The notes beneath the pieces were generated by a model. It saw nothing but the letters and a program-made list of their open reading frames with translations. It was not told the DNA's origin and did not search any database. Shown piece after piece: positions 6,926 to 16,737 of a DNA stretch of 24,519 nucleotides. The position numbers and the translations under genes are program-made. Positions within the stretch are counted from its first letter, which is position 1, and each line of letters starts with the position of its first letter. This DNA comes from Chloroflexi bacterium UBA4733 (GTDB lineage: Bacteria > Chloroflexota > UBA4733), in assembly GCA_002404055.1 (NCBI GenBank), contig DHIZ01000204.1:1-24519 (forward strand), read 5' to 3'.

Positions 6926-8854
6926 CTAGATCGCCTCCAGCGGCGGGATACCGAGCAGCCGCAGGGTGTTGTGGAACGTCTGCCGGAAGGCTTCTACAAG
7001 GCGGACACGGAACCGGCGCGCCGCTGGGTCGGTTTCCTTGTAGAGGGCGGGAGTGTGCTCATAGAAGTCGCTGAAAGCCGTGGCTAACTCGAAGGCGTAG
7101 CGTGCCAGGATGGCGGGTGCCAGGCGGCTGCCCGCTTCCTCCACAATTGCTGGCAGACGCCCCAGCGCCAGGGCCAGCGCTTTATCAGCCGGCAGGATCG
7201 TCTTCGGCTGGCCTGCTTCCGGCGCAGCACCCGAGCGCTGGAGTACATTGCAGGCGCGAGCATAGGCATATTGTAGGTAGACGCCGGTGTCGCCGGTGTG
7301 GCGCAGGGCGTCGTCGAAATCAAACGGTATCACCTGGGTGAGGCCAAACTTGAGCAGGTAGTAACGCACTGCGCCCGCTGCCAGCGCCTCCGACGTGCCG
7401 GCATCGCTCGACTTGCCTCGCCCTGCCGTCTGCTGCTCCTCCAGCTTGGTCGCCATATGCTGCGTTGCCAGGTTCAAGAGGTCGTCGGCCTTCACCTCGA
7501 TGCCCTGGCGACCGGAGAAGGCGTAGGTGGCCTTCCCTTCCTCCACCGGCACACCCAGCGTGCGGGCAGCCTCCGCAGAGAGGGCGACAACCTCGTAGGA
7601 CAGATGGACGGATGCCTCCGCCTGCTCCAGGAAGCCCAGCCGGCGCAGTGACTCGTAGACGACCTCCTGCGGATAGGACTGGCGCACATCGATCACGTTA
7701 ATGACGCGGGCTGCGTGGCCGAAGGCGCGCGGCGGCTTCTGCGCCGGGTCGTCGGTGGTGGTCCAGAGTTCGCTGCCGTCCCACTGCCGTTCCCAGCGTT
7801 GGTAGCCAAAGTCGAGATCGAGCAAGCCGAACTTCCAGAGCTGGTAGGCCAGGTCCTTGCCTGTATAGGTCACGACGCCGTCGCTCTTGACCAGCACCTT
7901 GTCGCTGGAGCGTTCCCCACCCTCCGTGGTCACGGCGCCTTCACCGAAGGGCACGATCCAGCAACCGGCCATCGGACCGGAGTCCGGATGTTCCAGCAAG
8001 TTGCGTTCGCGCAACATGGCGAAGGCATGCCGCCAGAAGCCAAGGGCCAGGATGTCCGACTCCCAGGTGAGCAGATCGTAGGCGACGCCGACCCGGCCCA
8101 TCGTCCGCAGGTGGCGCGCGACGATGCGCAGGGAGAGATCCTTGGCCATCCGGGCGGTGGCGCTACCGCGCTCCTCAATCGCCCGGAGCACCTGCTTGCG
8201 CCGCTCTAATAGTGTGGGGTCAGCCTCGTAACGATGCTGGATATCGGCGTACACGCGCGAGGCAAAGTAGTCGAACGGCTCCGCCTCGTCGTACTCGCGC
8301 CCGAGCATCTGCATGCCGACCACCACATCGGCCACCTGCACGCCAGTGTCGTCGATGTAGTTCTGCACCTCAACATCGTTGCCGAGTGCTCGCAAGATGT
8401 GGGCGACCGTGTCGCCCAGGCAGGCATTGCGCAGGTGGCCGACGTGGGCGGCCTTGTTGCTGTTGATGTTCGTGTGCTCAATGACCAGTTTGCTGCCCGT
8501 TTGCACGCTGCTGTGCCCGTAGCGGTCGCCCGACGCCAGAATGGCGGCAGCAAGGTCGGCGGCATACCCTGCCTCATCAATAAAGAAGTTGACGAAACCC
8601 GGCGGGGTCACGCTTGTGCGCAGAATATGGGACGGTAGCGCCTCCTCCAACGCCGTCGCCAGGCGTTGCGCCAGGTCCAACGGTCGCTGGCCCGATCGTT
8701 TGGCGAGCGAAAGCGCGACCGGAGTCGAGAGGTCACCGAACTCCGGCTTGGCGGACGGACGAATCTCGATGCGCGTGCCGGCGCCGTCAATCTGCAGGCG
8801 GACCAGTGCCGCCTCCACGCCGGCCCGTAGCGCCTCCTCGATCGTCTGAACCAC
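6926..8854 (-). CDS. argS: Arginyl-tRNA synthetase
   Basis: A 642-residue class I synthetase that charges tRNA-Arg. It shows the N-terminal Add-1 domain (residues about 1-95, with KPEFGDLSTPVALSLAK), the HIGH-type signature HVGH at 137-140 within EHTNINSNKAAHVGHLRNA, and VQNYIDDTGVQVADV. The KMSKS position reads SGRQGIEVKADDLL, as is common in ArgRS enzymes that lack canonical KMSKS. A C-terminal DALR anticodon-binding domain begins near GDTGVYLQYAYARACNVL and runs to the end. Length is slightly above the usual 550-600. The GTG start at 8854 is supported by AGGAGG four bases upstream. The glycosyltransferase follows two bases after the TAG stop. Confidence 0.97.
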   Translation of the reverse strand: MVQTIEEALRAGVEAALVRLQIDGAGTRIEIRPSAKPEFGDLSTPVALSLAKRSGQRPLDLAQRLATALEEALPSHILRTSVTPPGFVNFFIDEAGYAADLAAAILASGDRYGHSSVQTGSKLVIEHTNINSNKAAHVGHLRNACLGDTVAHILRALGNDVEVQNYIDDTGVQVADVVVGMQMLGREYDEAEPFDYFASRVYADIQHRYEADPTLLERRKQVLRAIEERGSATARMAKDLSLRIVARHLRTMGRVGVAYDLLTWESDILALGFWRHAFAMLRERNLLEHPDSGPMAGCWIVPFGEGAVTTEGGERSSDKVLVKSDGVVTYTGKDLAYQLWKFGLLDLDFGYQRWERQWDGSELWTTTDDPAQKPPRAFGHAARVINVIDVRQSYPQEVVYESLRRLGFLEQAEASVHLSYEVVALSAEAARTLGVPVEEGKATYAFSGRQGIEVKADDLLNLATQHMATKLEEQQTAGRGKSSDAGTSEALAAGAVRYYLLKFGLTQVIPFDFDDALRHTGDTGVYLQYAYARACNVLQRSGAAPEAGQPKTILPADKALALALGRLPAIVEEAGSRLAPAILARYAFELATAFSDFYEHTPALYKETDPAARRFRVRLVEAFRQTFHNTLRLLGIPPLEAI

Positions 8855-8962
8855 GCTGCCTCCTGGATGTAAGACCGGGCTAAGCCGAGCGTCAGTGTAC
8901 CCGAATGGCGCTCGCGGACAATGCTGTCATTGCGGACGAACCTCCTCTGATCCGACGGCCCA

Positions 8963-9066
8963 CCCTACGATAAATCGTAGGGCTAACAGGACCAAGCCTG
9001 CTGAAGCAGGCTGCACGGCGGCATGCACCTGGTCCAGCCTCGTTCACGAGGCTTCGTCCTGTTAGC
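8963..9066. repeat. Clustered palindromes inside an 11-bp outer stem (REP-like)
   Basis: Three compact palindromes follow each other: 8963-8982 (CCCTACGAT/ATCGTAGGG), 8995-9012 (AGCCTGCT/AGCAGGCT) and 9036-9053 (AGCCTCGT/ACGAGGCT), each with a 2-base centre. The last two lie inside an outer stem of GCTAACAGGAC (8982-8992) with GTCCTGTTAGC (9056-9066). A further 6-bp pairing, GGACCA (8989-8994) with TGGTCC (9030-9035), is possible. The element fills much of the 388-base gap between argS and the DUF512 gene (8855-9242). I see no gene in that gap. Such elements resemble REP sequences or ends mobilised by IS200/IS605-type (Y1) transposases; no transposase is present here. Confidence 0.75.
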
Positions 9067-9242
9067 CTCGGGTAGACGCGCCATCCCCTTGCCTCGAGAC
9101 CCTCCGCCTCGCCACCACCACCCTCTACCGCTGGTATCCTAAGAGTTGCCGCTTTGCTGCGGTCACGTTTTTGTGCTCGTGAGGTATTGTCATCAGTCTG
9201 TCTGCGCTCGCTCTTCCTTTAGCGCCACATACGTCTGCTCCG

Positions 9243-10585
9243 GTGGTGCAACGGCGGCCGCAGGGTGGGCCGGTGACGGCTGTCCGTCCGGGCAGCCCGG
9301 CGGCGCGGGCCGGCGTGGTTGCCGGTGATCATCTCTTCGCTGTCGATGGCCACCGCTTGCACGACATCATCGACTATCGCTTTTACACCGCCGAACTGCC
9401 ACAGACGCTGACGCTTGAACGTTCCGGCCGTCGCTTGGAACTGCCAGTGGATCGGGAGGGCGACGAGGACCTGGGGGTTGAGTTTAGCGAGGCCCTCTTC
9501 ACCTCGATCCGGCGCTGCGCCAACGATTGCGACTTCTGCTTTGTCGATATGAACCCGCAGGGGCTGCGCAGTTCTATCTATATTCGAGATGACGACTACC
9601 GGCTCTCCTTCCTCTTTGGCGACTTCATCACGCTGACGAACCTCAACGAGCGCGATTGGGCGCGTCTGGCTGAGCAGCGCCTTTCGCCGCTCTACGTCTC
9701 GGTCCACGCCACCGATACCGCCATCCGTCGCCGTCTGCTGGTGAGTCCGCGTGCCACCCCCATCCACGAGGATCTGGACCGCCTGGGGTCCCTTGGTATT
9801 CAAGTTCACTGTCAGATCGTCCTCTGCCCCGGCGTCAACGACGGCGCGGTGTTGGAACGCACGGTTGAGGAGCTGATGGCGCGCTACCCGCAGGTGCAGA
9901 CGGTCGCGGTGGTGCCGGTCGGTTTGACGCGCTTCTCCGCCAAGTACGACGCTGCCGGCCTACGCCGCCTGATACGGGACGAAGCGAAGGCGCTCGTGGC
10001 GTTGGGGAATCGCTGGCGACGGCAGTACACGCGGCTGCATGGACATAATCCGGTGTACCTGTCTGATGAGGTCTATCTCCTAGCTGGTGTGCCCCTGCCG
10101 GCGGTTCGCGCCTACGCCGGCTACCCGCAGTACGAGAACGGCATCGGCATGGTGCGGAGTTGGCAGGATGATCTGGCCCGCTGGCTGCGCCGCTGGGAGC
10201 GGAAACGGCTGCGCGGCGCCGTAGCGCCTTCGACCATTGAGCGCGCGACCATCGTCACGGGCGAACTGTTCGCTCCCATCTTGCAGGAAACGGCGTGTGC
10301 CGTGACCGCGGCGATGGGTATGGACATTCAGGTGGTCCCCGTGGTCAACGATTTCCTGGGTGACTCGGTGACGGTGGCGGGGCTGATCGGCGGAGGGGAT
10401 CTGCTGCGGCAGGTGCAAGGCCGGCGCGTCGGTGGTCGCCTGCTGGTGCCGACGCGGGCGCTCGATCAGCGCGGCGAGGTCTTTCTTGATGGCGTCACCG
10501 TCGCTGAAGTCGCGCGCGCGGTGGGTGCGCCGGTGCTGGCGGGCCGCGAATTCGCCGATCTCTTGCGTCTTCTGGATGTACACGT

Positions 10586-10589
<4 letters not shown>
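9243..10589 (+). CDS. PDZ and DUF512-containing radical SAM protein
   Basis: A 448-residue protein of the COG1625 type (PDZ, radical SAM, DUF512), known from cyanobacteria, clostridia and Chloroflexota; its reaction is not established. An N-terminal PDZ-like module (about residues 9-70: VTAVRPGSPAARAGVVAGDH, DGHRLHDIIDYRFY) precedes the iron-sulfur motif C92-x3-C96-x2-C99 in RRCANDCDFCFVD. The GDFITLTNL stretch and a DUF512 C-terminus (ITGELFAPIL-like, VVNDFLGDSVTVAGLIGGGD) follow. Tandem GTG codons at 9243/9246 are the likeliest starts; no good ribosome binding site is visible, and the frame is open back to 9183. The stop overlaps the der ATG by four bases (ATGA). That linkage to der is recurrent in such genomes and may mean a ribosome or RNA-related role. 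Confidence 0.92.
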
Positions 10590-11950
<1,361 letters not shown>

Positions 11951-12189
11951 CAGCGAATGCTGAGGTCGGAGCCTTTCTTCCACTTTGAGCTCAGATTTGG
12001 CGGCACCACCGGCGCCATACACCGCAAATGCGATGGTCATTTCGCGACCGGCCCTATTGCTGTCCTCCTTCTGCTCTATTTCTTCCGCACGCGATTATTT
12101 GGCAAGACATTCCGCGCGAGGAAATTGGAGCAGAGGTGCTCGCTCTCAACCCCGAGCGACTGAAGGCTGCATCCGTGCGTAGACCATCT
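11951..12189. other. Junction between core genes and the accessory region
   Basis: No supportable gene lies between der and the end of the PRTase gene. On the plus strand, a frame over about 12090-12180 reads HAIIWQDIPREEIGAEVL and onward like real protein. It lacks a start and runs into antisense sequence, so it may be a decayed gene end or chance. Base composition shifts here from very GC-rich to visibly more balanced, so this may be the edge of an acquired segment. No IS, tRNA or direct repeat was recognised. Confidence 0.3.
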
Positions 12190-14067
12190 CTACAGGCGTC
12201 GAAACAGAGGAGTCCATTCCTTCGACTCTTGCCAAAGTATAGGAAGGCAATTGTTCGGACAGCCGCTCTCAAAAACGATGCCACACTGGCCGTTTTCGTG
12301 TCCGAGGGGGGCATTCTTCACAAGACGACTACCGAAGCGAGATGCAAGAACCCTGGCATCCTCACGGTCTCTATCGCTTGCGAACACCGAGGATTGCTCG
12401 GAAAAGAATCTCGCACTCTGATTGATCGGGTCGCATATATGCACGTCCATTGGCAGATGGCTGCTCTCTGCTGCGCTTTCGATCTTTAACTTGCTGCCTT
12501 CAAACCCCACAACTGCAATAAACAAACACCCTATCCCCCTATCTCGAAGGATTTCCCCAACCTCTCCACTAAGCTTCGCTACATTCGAAGCCGCGGAGTT
12601 CCCGGAGCCGATAAAGTCGTCTATAAAGACAAGTAGCTTAGCTTCCTCCATCCTCGGTAGTATTGATTGTAGCGCATCGAGCGTCACAATGCACTCCGGA
12701 TTAACTCTATTCTCGTCCGCATACAAGCTCACGAACTTTGCTCCGCTCTTACCAGGGCCATCAAGATAGCTCAGAACAACATCTCTTCTCTGTCTGCGCT
12801 CGATCCGAGTGACAAGGGAACGTGTAACTATGCCATGCGCTTCCTTAAGTTTGGTGCGGACCAAATGGTCAGAGTAGAAAGTTATGCCCCCAAGAAGCCG
12901 AAACATAAGTCGCTGATCGACGCTACTACCGAACTGTGCCAGCCATGCGCGGACGTGGTCGCTGCTGACACGCTGGCCCTTGTAAGGTGGCCACTGTTGC
13001 ACCAGTGCATGAATCTCATCCCCTCTAACAAACGCCTGGTCATCGATCCTTCTTTGAGACACATCCGCGTCGATTTCCGCTGCCATTGCGCCCAAATGAA
13101 CGACGCCGAAGTCTCGAAGCCAGTCTCCGAACAGTCCTACCTTACAGCGATAGCCAGACTCGTCACCGACGAGAATCTGCCGCCGTTCAAACTCGCGAAG
13201 CTCCGTTAGCGACGTGACGTGACTCAGCCCGTGTACGGCCGCTTCCTTTAGCACTTCATCTTGAGTGACCTTGCCCCAGCGTCGCATAGTGTCGGCAACG
13301 GCGAGTAGTACCAAGCGGCGATTGAGAGTCACGTGTTGACGACGTTCTTCGTCTTCTAACACGCCGTCCTGCCAAAAGTGCTGAAAGCTATTCACGTGAA
13401 GTGTCTGCAGCACCCGTGACTTCGCATACTTCACTTCACGGTCTGTTACGTAGCAATCGCGTCGATCGGTCATGACCTTGAAGAGCTCGCTGCAAATTAG
13501 CTTTGTAAAGTATGGATTCCCTGCGGTCTCACTGTACAGTGCTAGTAGAGCGTCTTCCGTCACTTCGATCCAGGATGAAACTGGACGGCGTACCAGTGCT
13601 TGGAAATCGGACCAGTGTGTCTCTTTATCAAGATAGTCGACGCATATCGCCGCAAATTTGTTGAGCGTATCTCCTTGCTGGTGGATCACTAGCTCCATTT
13701 TCTCGCCACCAACTAGAATAAAGCCCACTCCTACCCTCGCACTGATACTCCTGAGCGCCAGGAAGAATGGTCTGGCCAGCGAATTATCTTTGTACACCTC
13801 CACCGGCAATTCATCAAACTCATCTAAAATGAAGATGAACCGACAATCGGGGATTATACGTAGGACTGATTCAAGGAATTCAAAGATTGGCGTCAGTGAG
13901 CCATCGAATGCGGGTACAGATAGACTCGCCAATCTGGCGTCGGAACGCACGATCTCCTTACATAGGAGGACGCCCAGGTTGGATATTGTCTCTCTGACAC
14001 TGGAGTGCACATACGTACCCGCGTCAGCGTATACGATGATACACTTGTTGTCGCCTACCGATCGCAT
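12190..14067 (-). CDS. C-terminal half of split STAND-type ATPase with PRTase-like domain
   Basis: The frame stays open upstream to 14112, where the amber codon cuts it; ATG 14067 is only the first standard start after it and has no ribosome binding site. Numbering as if uncut (GTG 15408 = 1): KRVGKTS of the P-loop at 433-439, Walker B FIFILDEFDE ending near 533, an Arg-rich sensor region, and the STAND-type TAGNPYFTKLICSELF near 628-643. A winged-helix-like region (about 695-770, FERRQILVGDE) follows. From about 797 to 1072 comes a phosphoribosyltransferase-like domain of the PRTase-CE kind: FIDDFIGSGNS at 928-938 replaces the PRPP loop, and CPNNCLPILW is near the end. In known families such domains are predicted effectors or sensors of NTP-dependent conflict systems. 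Starting at 14067 would drop the P-loop. Confidence 0.8.
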   Translation of the reverse strand: MRSVGDNKCIIVYADAGTYVHSSVRETISNLGVLLCKEIVRSDARLASLSVPAFDGSLTPIFEFLESVLRIIPDCRFIFILDEFDELPVEVYKDNSLARPFFLALRSISARVGVGFILVGGEKMELVIHQQGDTLNKFAAICVDYLDKETHWSDFQALVRRPVSSWIEVTEDALLALYSETAGNPYFTKLICSELFKVMTDRRDCYVTDREVKYAKSRVLQTLHVNSFQHFWQDGVLEDEERRQHVTLNRRLVLLAVADTMRRWGKVTQDEVLKEAAVHGLSHVTSLTELREFERRQILVGDESGYRCKVGLFGDWLRDFGVVHLGAMAAEIDADVSQRRIDDQAFVRGDEIHALVQQWPPYKGQRVSSDHVRAWLAQFGSSVDQRLMFRLLGGITFYSDHLVRTKLKEAHGIVTRSLVTRIERRQRRDVVLSYLDGPGKSGAKFVSLYADENRVNPECIVTLDALQSILPRMEEAKLLVFIDDFIGSGNSAASNVAKLSGEVGEILRDRGIGCLFIAVVGFEGSKLKIESAAESSHLPMDVHICDPINQSARFFSEQSSVFASDRDREDARVLASRFGSRLVKNAPLGHENGQCGIVFESGCPNNCLPILWQESKEWTPLFRRL

Positions 14068-14112
14068 TTGGCTTTGAAACGTCTTAGCTATGGATGTTTT
14101 GCCGACACGTTT

Positions 14113-14115
14113 CTA
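14113..14115 (-). other. In-frame amber codon inside the Walker A motif
   Basis: On the minus strand the codons read TTC GGC TAG AAA CGT GTC GGC AAA ACA, that is F-G-stop-K-R-V-G-K-T. Removing the stop gives a perfect P-loop, G-x-K-R-V-G-K-T-S. A single C-to-T change from CAG (Gln) would explain it, since GQKRVGKTS is a common form in STAND ATPases. The frame on both sides is otherwise open from 15408 to 12192. Confidence 0.9.
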
Positions 14116-15408
14116 GCCGAATATGTAACAGGAGCCGAGACTTTTAGAGCGGGATAGGGACGTGAGCTTTCTGAGGTAATCTACGCGACCAACCAGGTGG
14201 TCCTCCTCCCCCACTGGCTCAAGGTCGTATGGCTCTTCCGAATCTAAGCTTTCCCAGTCGATGTCCGTGCGCTGTGCTATGAACTCAAGAATGACATCGT
14301 CTTGATCCTTTGTTCCGTCAGAGTTGGTCCACCGAATCACAGCATAGGCTGAAGCCGATTCCGTACAATGTTTGACTGTCGCCGGGATTTCAACGGACGC
14401 CGTAATGGGGGCGAGCAGGCCGTACATAACGCATGCGGAATGTATAAAAATGTCCTCGTTGCTAGCCAGTTCTATCTCGATTCCGAGAGCATCTCCTGGC
14501 CCGGCGTTCTGAACGTCGAGGAACAAGCCGATTTGCTGATCCGCGATATGCAACGGGTACTTTTTATCCGAAGCTCGGACTGTCACCCTTGCCGGTTTAC
14601 TGTGCGGGCTGTCAAGGAAGTGCTGATCCAACGTTTTGTGAAGCGTTTGATACATCGTATTTAACGGATGCAGGCAGTATCGCAGCCGATATGACGCAAC
14701 CCTGTCATGGCACTGTTCAAGCGTTTGCTGCGCTTCACGAAACTCCTGCGCAACAGTTGAGACAGTAGCGTCAAGATAGCAACGAACCGCCTCGAGCGCT
14801 CGATTGACTCCAAGGTTAGTTGGCGTGTCGGGAAGGAATGGCCAGATGAGGAACTTGCATGGAGAGCTATTGATTGTCTTCATGAAGGACTTCCGCACGT
14901 CCGAAAAAGTGTGCAGATTCGATAGGGAGGCCACAGCGGACGTCAGTGCTTGAGATGTCCCATGTAGGGTGTCGCTAAGCTTGGTGAGTTTGTTGTGCGT
15001 CTGATCCCTGGGTGATATGTTTATGTGGGGATAGAGGTCACTCTGGAATTCCCTGTCAATCAGCGCGAACGCATGGTGCCGGAAGCCCTCATCCAGGTTT
15101 AAGTAATCGGTAACCAGGATATGGACGAAGGCGGCGGCGGCTGTTCGCCTTATCTTAGCAGGCAATGTTGGGTCTAATATCTTGGCGGTTGGGTCCAATA
15201 TCTCACTCGAATCAGTGCCATTGTCGAGATTTAGCAGTGCTCGGCAGAGGGCGACTGTCAGACGATGACTGTCCCGGCTTGCGCGATCCTCCGGTGCCTT
15301 TGCCATCTCCGTGAGGATTCGATCGACCTCGTCTAACGGATCGCTGACAATTACACGCGCATTGTCGCCAAGATACTCGGCGTGCATTTGATCGGTAGGA
15401 CTTTTCAC
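14113..15408 (-). CDS. N-terminal half of split STAND-type ATPase
   Basis: A 431-codon ORF that stops one codon into the P-loop of the continuing frame. Residues about 20-265 look mostly helical (for example VDRILTEMAK, ALEAVRCYLDATVSTVAQEF, QQTLEQCHDRV). Residues about 272-380 look like a beta-sandwich module (IGLFLDVQNAGPGDALGIEI, then YAVIRWTNSDGTKDQDDVIL), similar in style to CARDB/Ig-like adaptor domains. Residues 390-431 are the typical lead-in to a STAND ATPase (EEPYDLEPVGEEDHLVGRVD, then CYIFG). The helical part is not recognised. The GTG start at 15408 is preceded by a run of eight G; ATG at 15387 is an alternative. A short tandem duplication encodes ILDPT twice (residues 71-81). Base composition is less GC-rich than the core genes. 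Confidence 0.75.
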   Translation of the reverse strand: MKSPTDQMHAEYLGDNARVIVSDPLDEVDRILTEMAKAPEDRASRDSHRLTVALCRALLNLDNGTDSSEILDPTAKILDPTLPAKIRRTAAAAFVHILVTDYLNLDEGFRHHAFALIDREFQSDLYPHINISPRDQTHNKLTKLSDTLHGTSQALTSAVASLSNLHTFSDVRKSFMKTINSSPCKFLIWPFLPDTPTNLGVNRALEAVRCYLDATVSTVAQEFREAQQTLEQCHDRVASYRLRYCLHPLNTMYQTLHKTLDQHFLDSPHSKPARVTVRASDKKYPLHIADQQIGLFLDVQNAGPGDALGIEIELASNEDIFIHSACVMYGLLAPITASVEIPATVKHCTESASAYAVIRWTNSDGTKDQDDVILEFIAQRTDIDWESLDSEEPYDLEPVGEEDHLVGRVDYLRKLTSLSRSKSLGSCYIFG

Positions 15409-15954
15409 CGTGCCCCCCCCGTCTATAACAGTCGCCGCGCTTGCGGTTGGTCTGTTAGCTTAGCACGTCGATCCAGTCGCATCCGATTGTCCCAGGGTCC
15501 AATCGGTTGAATATGGATGGGCACGGTACCTGACGTGACAGCGTGACCGACTTCTCCCAGACCACGACCATCGCTACTTCATTTTTGGGTTGAGAGCAGT
15601 CGGCCCAACGTCGCGGAGCTCGCGCTCAGAAGTGCGCTGTCATGGCCTCGCTGCCTTATCCAGAACCGCCGCTGTGGCGAGCCGAGACCTTGCCTGGAAT
15701 CTAGAACGCCTGTTGCCGGCGTTGAAGGGATTGCGCTGAGCGTCGCCACGGAGGCGCGTGGCCACTTTATCGAACGGGACTAATGAGATTCGTTACGACG
15801 AACGTCATTACCTTGCGGGTGCGTTTCATGCTCTGCGTATGTAGCATAGTCCATACCTGACGGCCCGTCAGCCGGGCTGAGTTCTTGAGGCGAAGGATTG
15901 ACGAGGGTACTCCGCCACGTGGAACGAACAAGGCTCGATCCGACTGCCCACGAG
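15409..15954. other. Long gap with weak ORFs and one inverted repeat
   Basis: I can support no gene here. A 7-bp inverted repeat, CCGATTG at 15483-15489 and CAATCGG at 15500-15506, lies 75-100 bases upstream of the split ATPase gene and could be an operator. The G8 tract (minus strand, 15413-15420) sits at its ribosome binding position. A minus-strand frame at 15780-15968 (62 codons from an ATG) is open, but its third-position composition is not coding-like and it has no ribosome binding site. Confidence 0.35.
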
Positions 15955-16191
15955 TCAGTGCGAGGCATAATCCAGCGGTACAACCCGGACGGGCTGGCCC
16001 GGCCCCTCGACGTACTCCACTATCAGCATAGATGAGTTCGGCGCGGGCACTGCGCGCGGGCCGTGTGTGGATTCGTCGGGGTCGTGGTGAAGCAACCGGC
16101 CAGTGATGTCTTTGTCGGGCGGCTTGTCTGGAGCCTTGTAACTGGGAATCGTACGCTGGAGGGCGAATAGGACTACCTGCTTTCCTTTCAG
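15955..16191 (-). CDS. Small hypothetical protein downstream of the PIN gene
   Basis: This frame has no ATG/GTG/TTG near its beginning. It is the same frame as the PIN gene, resuming after its stop: KGKQVVLFALQRTIPSYKAP, then DKDITGRLLHHDP and SSMLIVEYVEGPGQPVRVVP before a TGA. Third codon positions are strongly G/C, unlike the competing frames, so it looks translated. A CTG at 16191 would give 78 residues. Otherwise the ATG at 16201, which overlaps the PIN stop as ATGA, would have to enter this frame by skipping one base after about eight codons (MTSAERKA). I recognise no family; the beta-strand pattern suggests a small barrel. It may be a third member of the toxin-antitoxin unit. Confidence 0.45.
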   Translation of the reverse strand: MKGKQVVLFALQRTIPSYKAPDKPPDKDITGRLLHHDPDESTHGPRAVPAPNSSMLIVEYVEGPGQPVRVVPLDYASH

Positions 16192-16197
16192 CGGACG

Positions 16198-16737
16198 TCA
16201 TTTGGCGTTCGGAGCAAAGGACGTTCGCAGATCATCGAACCCGATGAAATCGATGCCGCGGCGCTCCAGATACTCGCCTAGCGGGCCATCGTCGGTGAGC
16301 ACCAGATTGCGGCGGTGCGCCGCACGATGGATGATGGCTGCGTCCGTCAGACCGAGCAACGGGAACTCCGACTCTGTACTGATAAGCTTGGCGGGACGGT
16401 GCCGTTCATCGATGACAAACTGGCCCGATGGGGCATTCAGCAGCGACTCCAGGAGCAGGAAGAACTCGTAGCGACGGCCGCGGTCGATGTCTCGCGATAG
16501 GTTGCTGACCTCCGTCAGGATGTGCGGCGTCACGATGATCCGACGGAACGTTTGCAACACCTGAGCAAGCACAACGAAGTCTGCTTCGTTGTACGTGGTG
16601 GTCCTGATGTAGCGAGAGATGTACCGTGCGTCGAAGATGCCGACAAAAAACAGGAGCAGCAGGTTGGTATCCACGAGAATACCGGCCTGTCGATGACGCC
16701 GGAGGAGGGCGAGGACTGTACGCTCCCGGCTATTCAC
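16198..16737 (-). CDS. PIN-domain protein, probable RNase toxin
   Basis: A 179-residue PIN-domain protein. The acidic metal-binding residues expected for a PIN RNase are visible: D23 (ILVDTNLLLL), E76 (ILTEVSNLS), D132 (LGLTDAAII) and D149 (LVLTDDGPL). PIN toxins cleave RNA, often tRNA or rRNA, and are held in check by a co-expressed antitoxin. It is somewhat longer than the usual VapC (about 130-145), with extra residues between the first strand and E76 (ARYISRYIRTTTYNEADFVV). The start overlaps the upstream small gene by 8 bases, so the two are coupled. That partner is not a classical VapB, so this could be a different PIN subgroup or a housekeeping nuclease. Confidence 0.82.
   Translation of the reverse strand: MNSRERTVLALLRRHRQAGILVDTNLLLLFFVGIFDARYISRYIRTTTYNEADFVVLAQVLQTFRRIIVTPHILTEVSNLSRDIDRGRRYEFFLLLESLLNAPSGQFVIDERHRPAKLISTESEFPLLGLTDAAIIHRAAHRRNLVLTDDGPLGEYLERRGIDFIGFDDLRTSFAPNAK

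Noticed and set aside
12028..12489. 153-codon plus-strand ORF at the edge of the accessory region
   Set aside because: Only a short stretch reads like protein; the remainder is antisense to the PRTase domain and there is no ribosome binding site.
14368..14664. 98-codon plus-strand ORF inside the N-terminal half of the ATPase gene
   Set aside because: Antisense to a better-supported frame and no family motif.
15780..15968. 62-codon minus-strand ORF overlapping the end of the small ORF
   Set aside because: No ribosome binding site, third-position composition not coding-like, and no recognised motif.
15767..16201. 144-codon minus-strand ORF starting at the ATG that overlaps the PIN stop
   Set aside because: Its peptide is rich in Arg/Pro/Ser with no protein-like pattern, and a competing frame in the first part has much better codon composition. 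Only its first few codons might belong to the small ORF ending at 15955.
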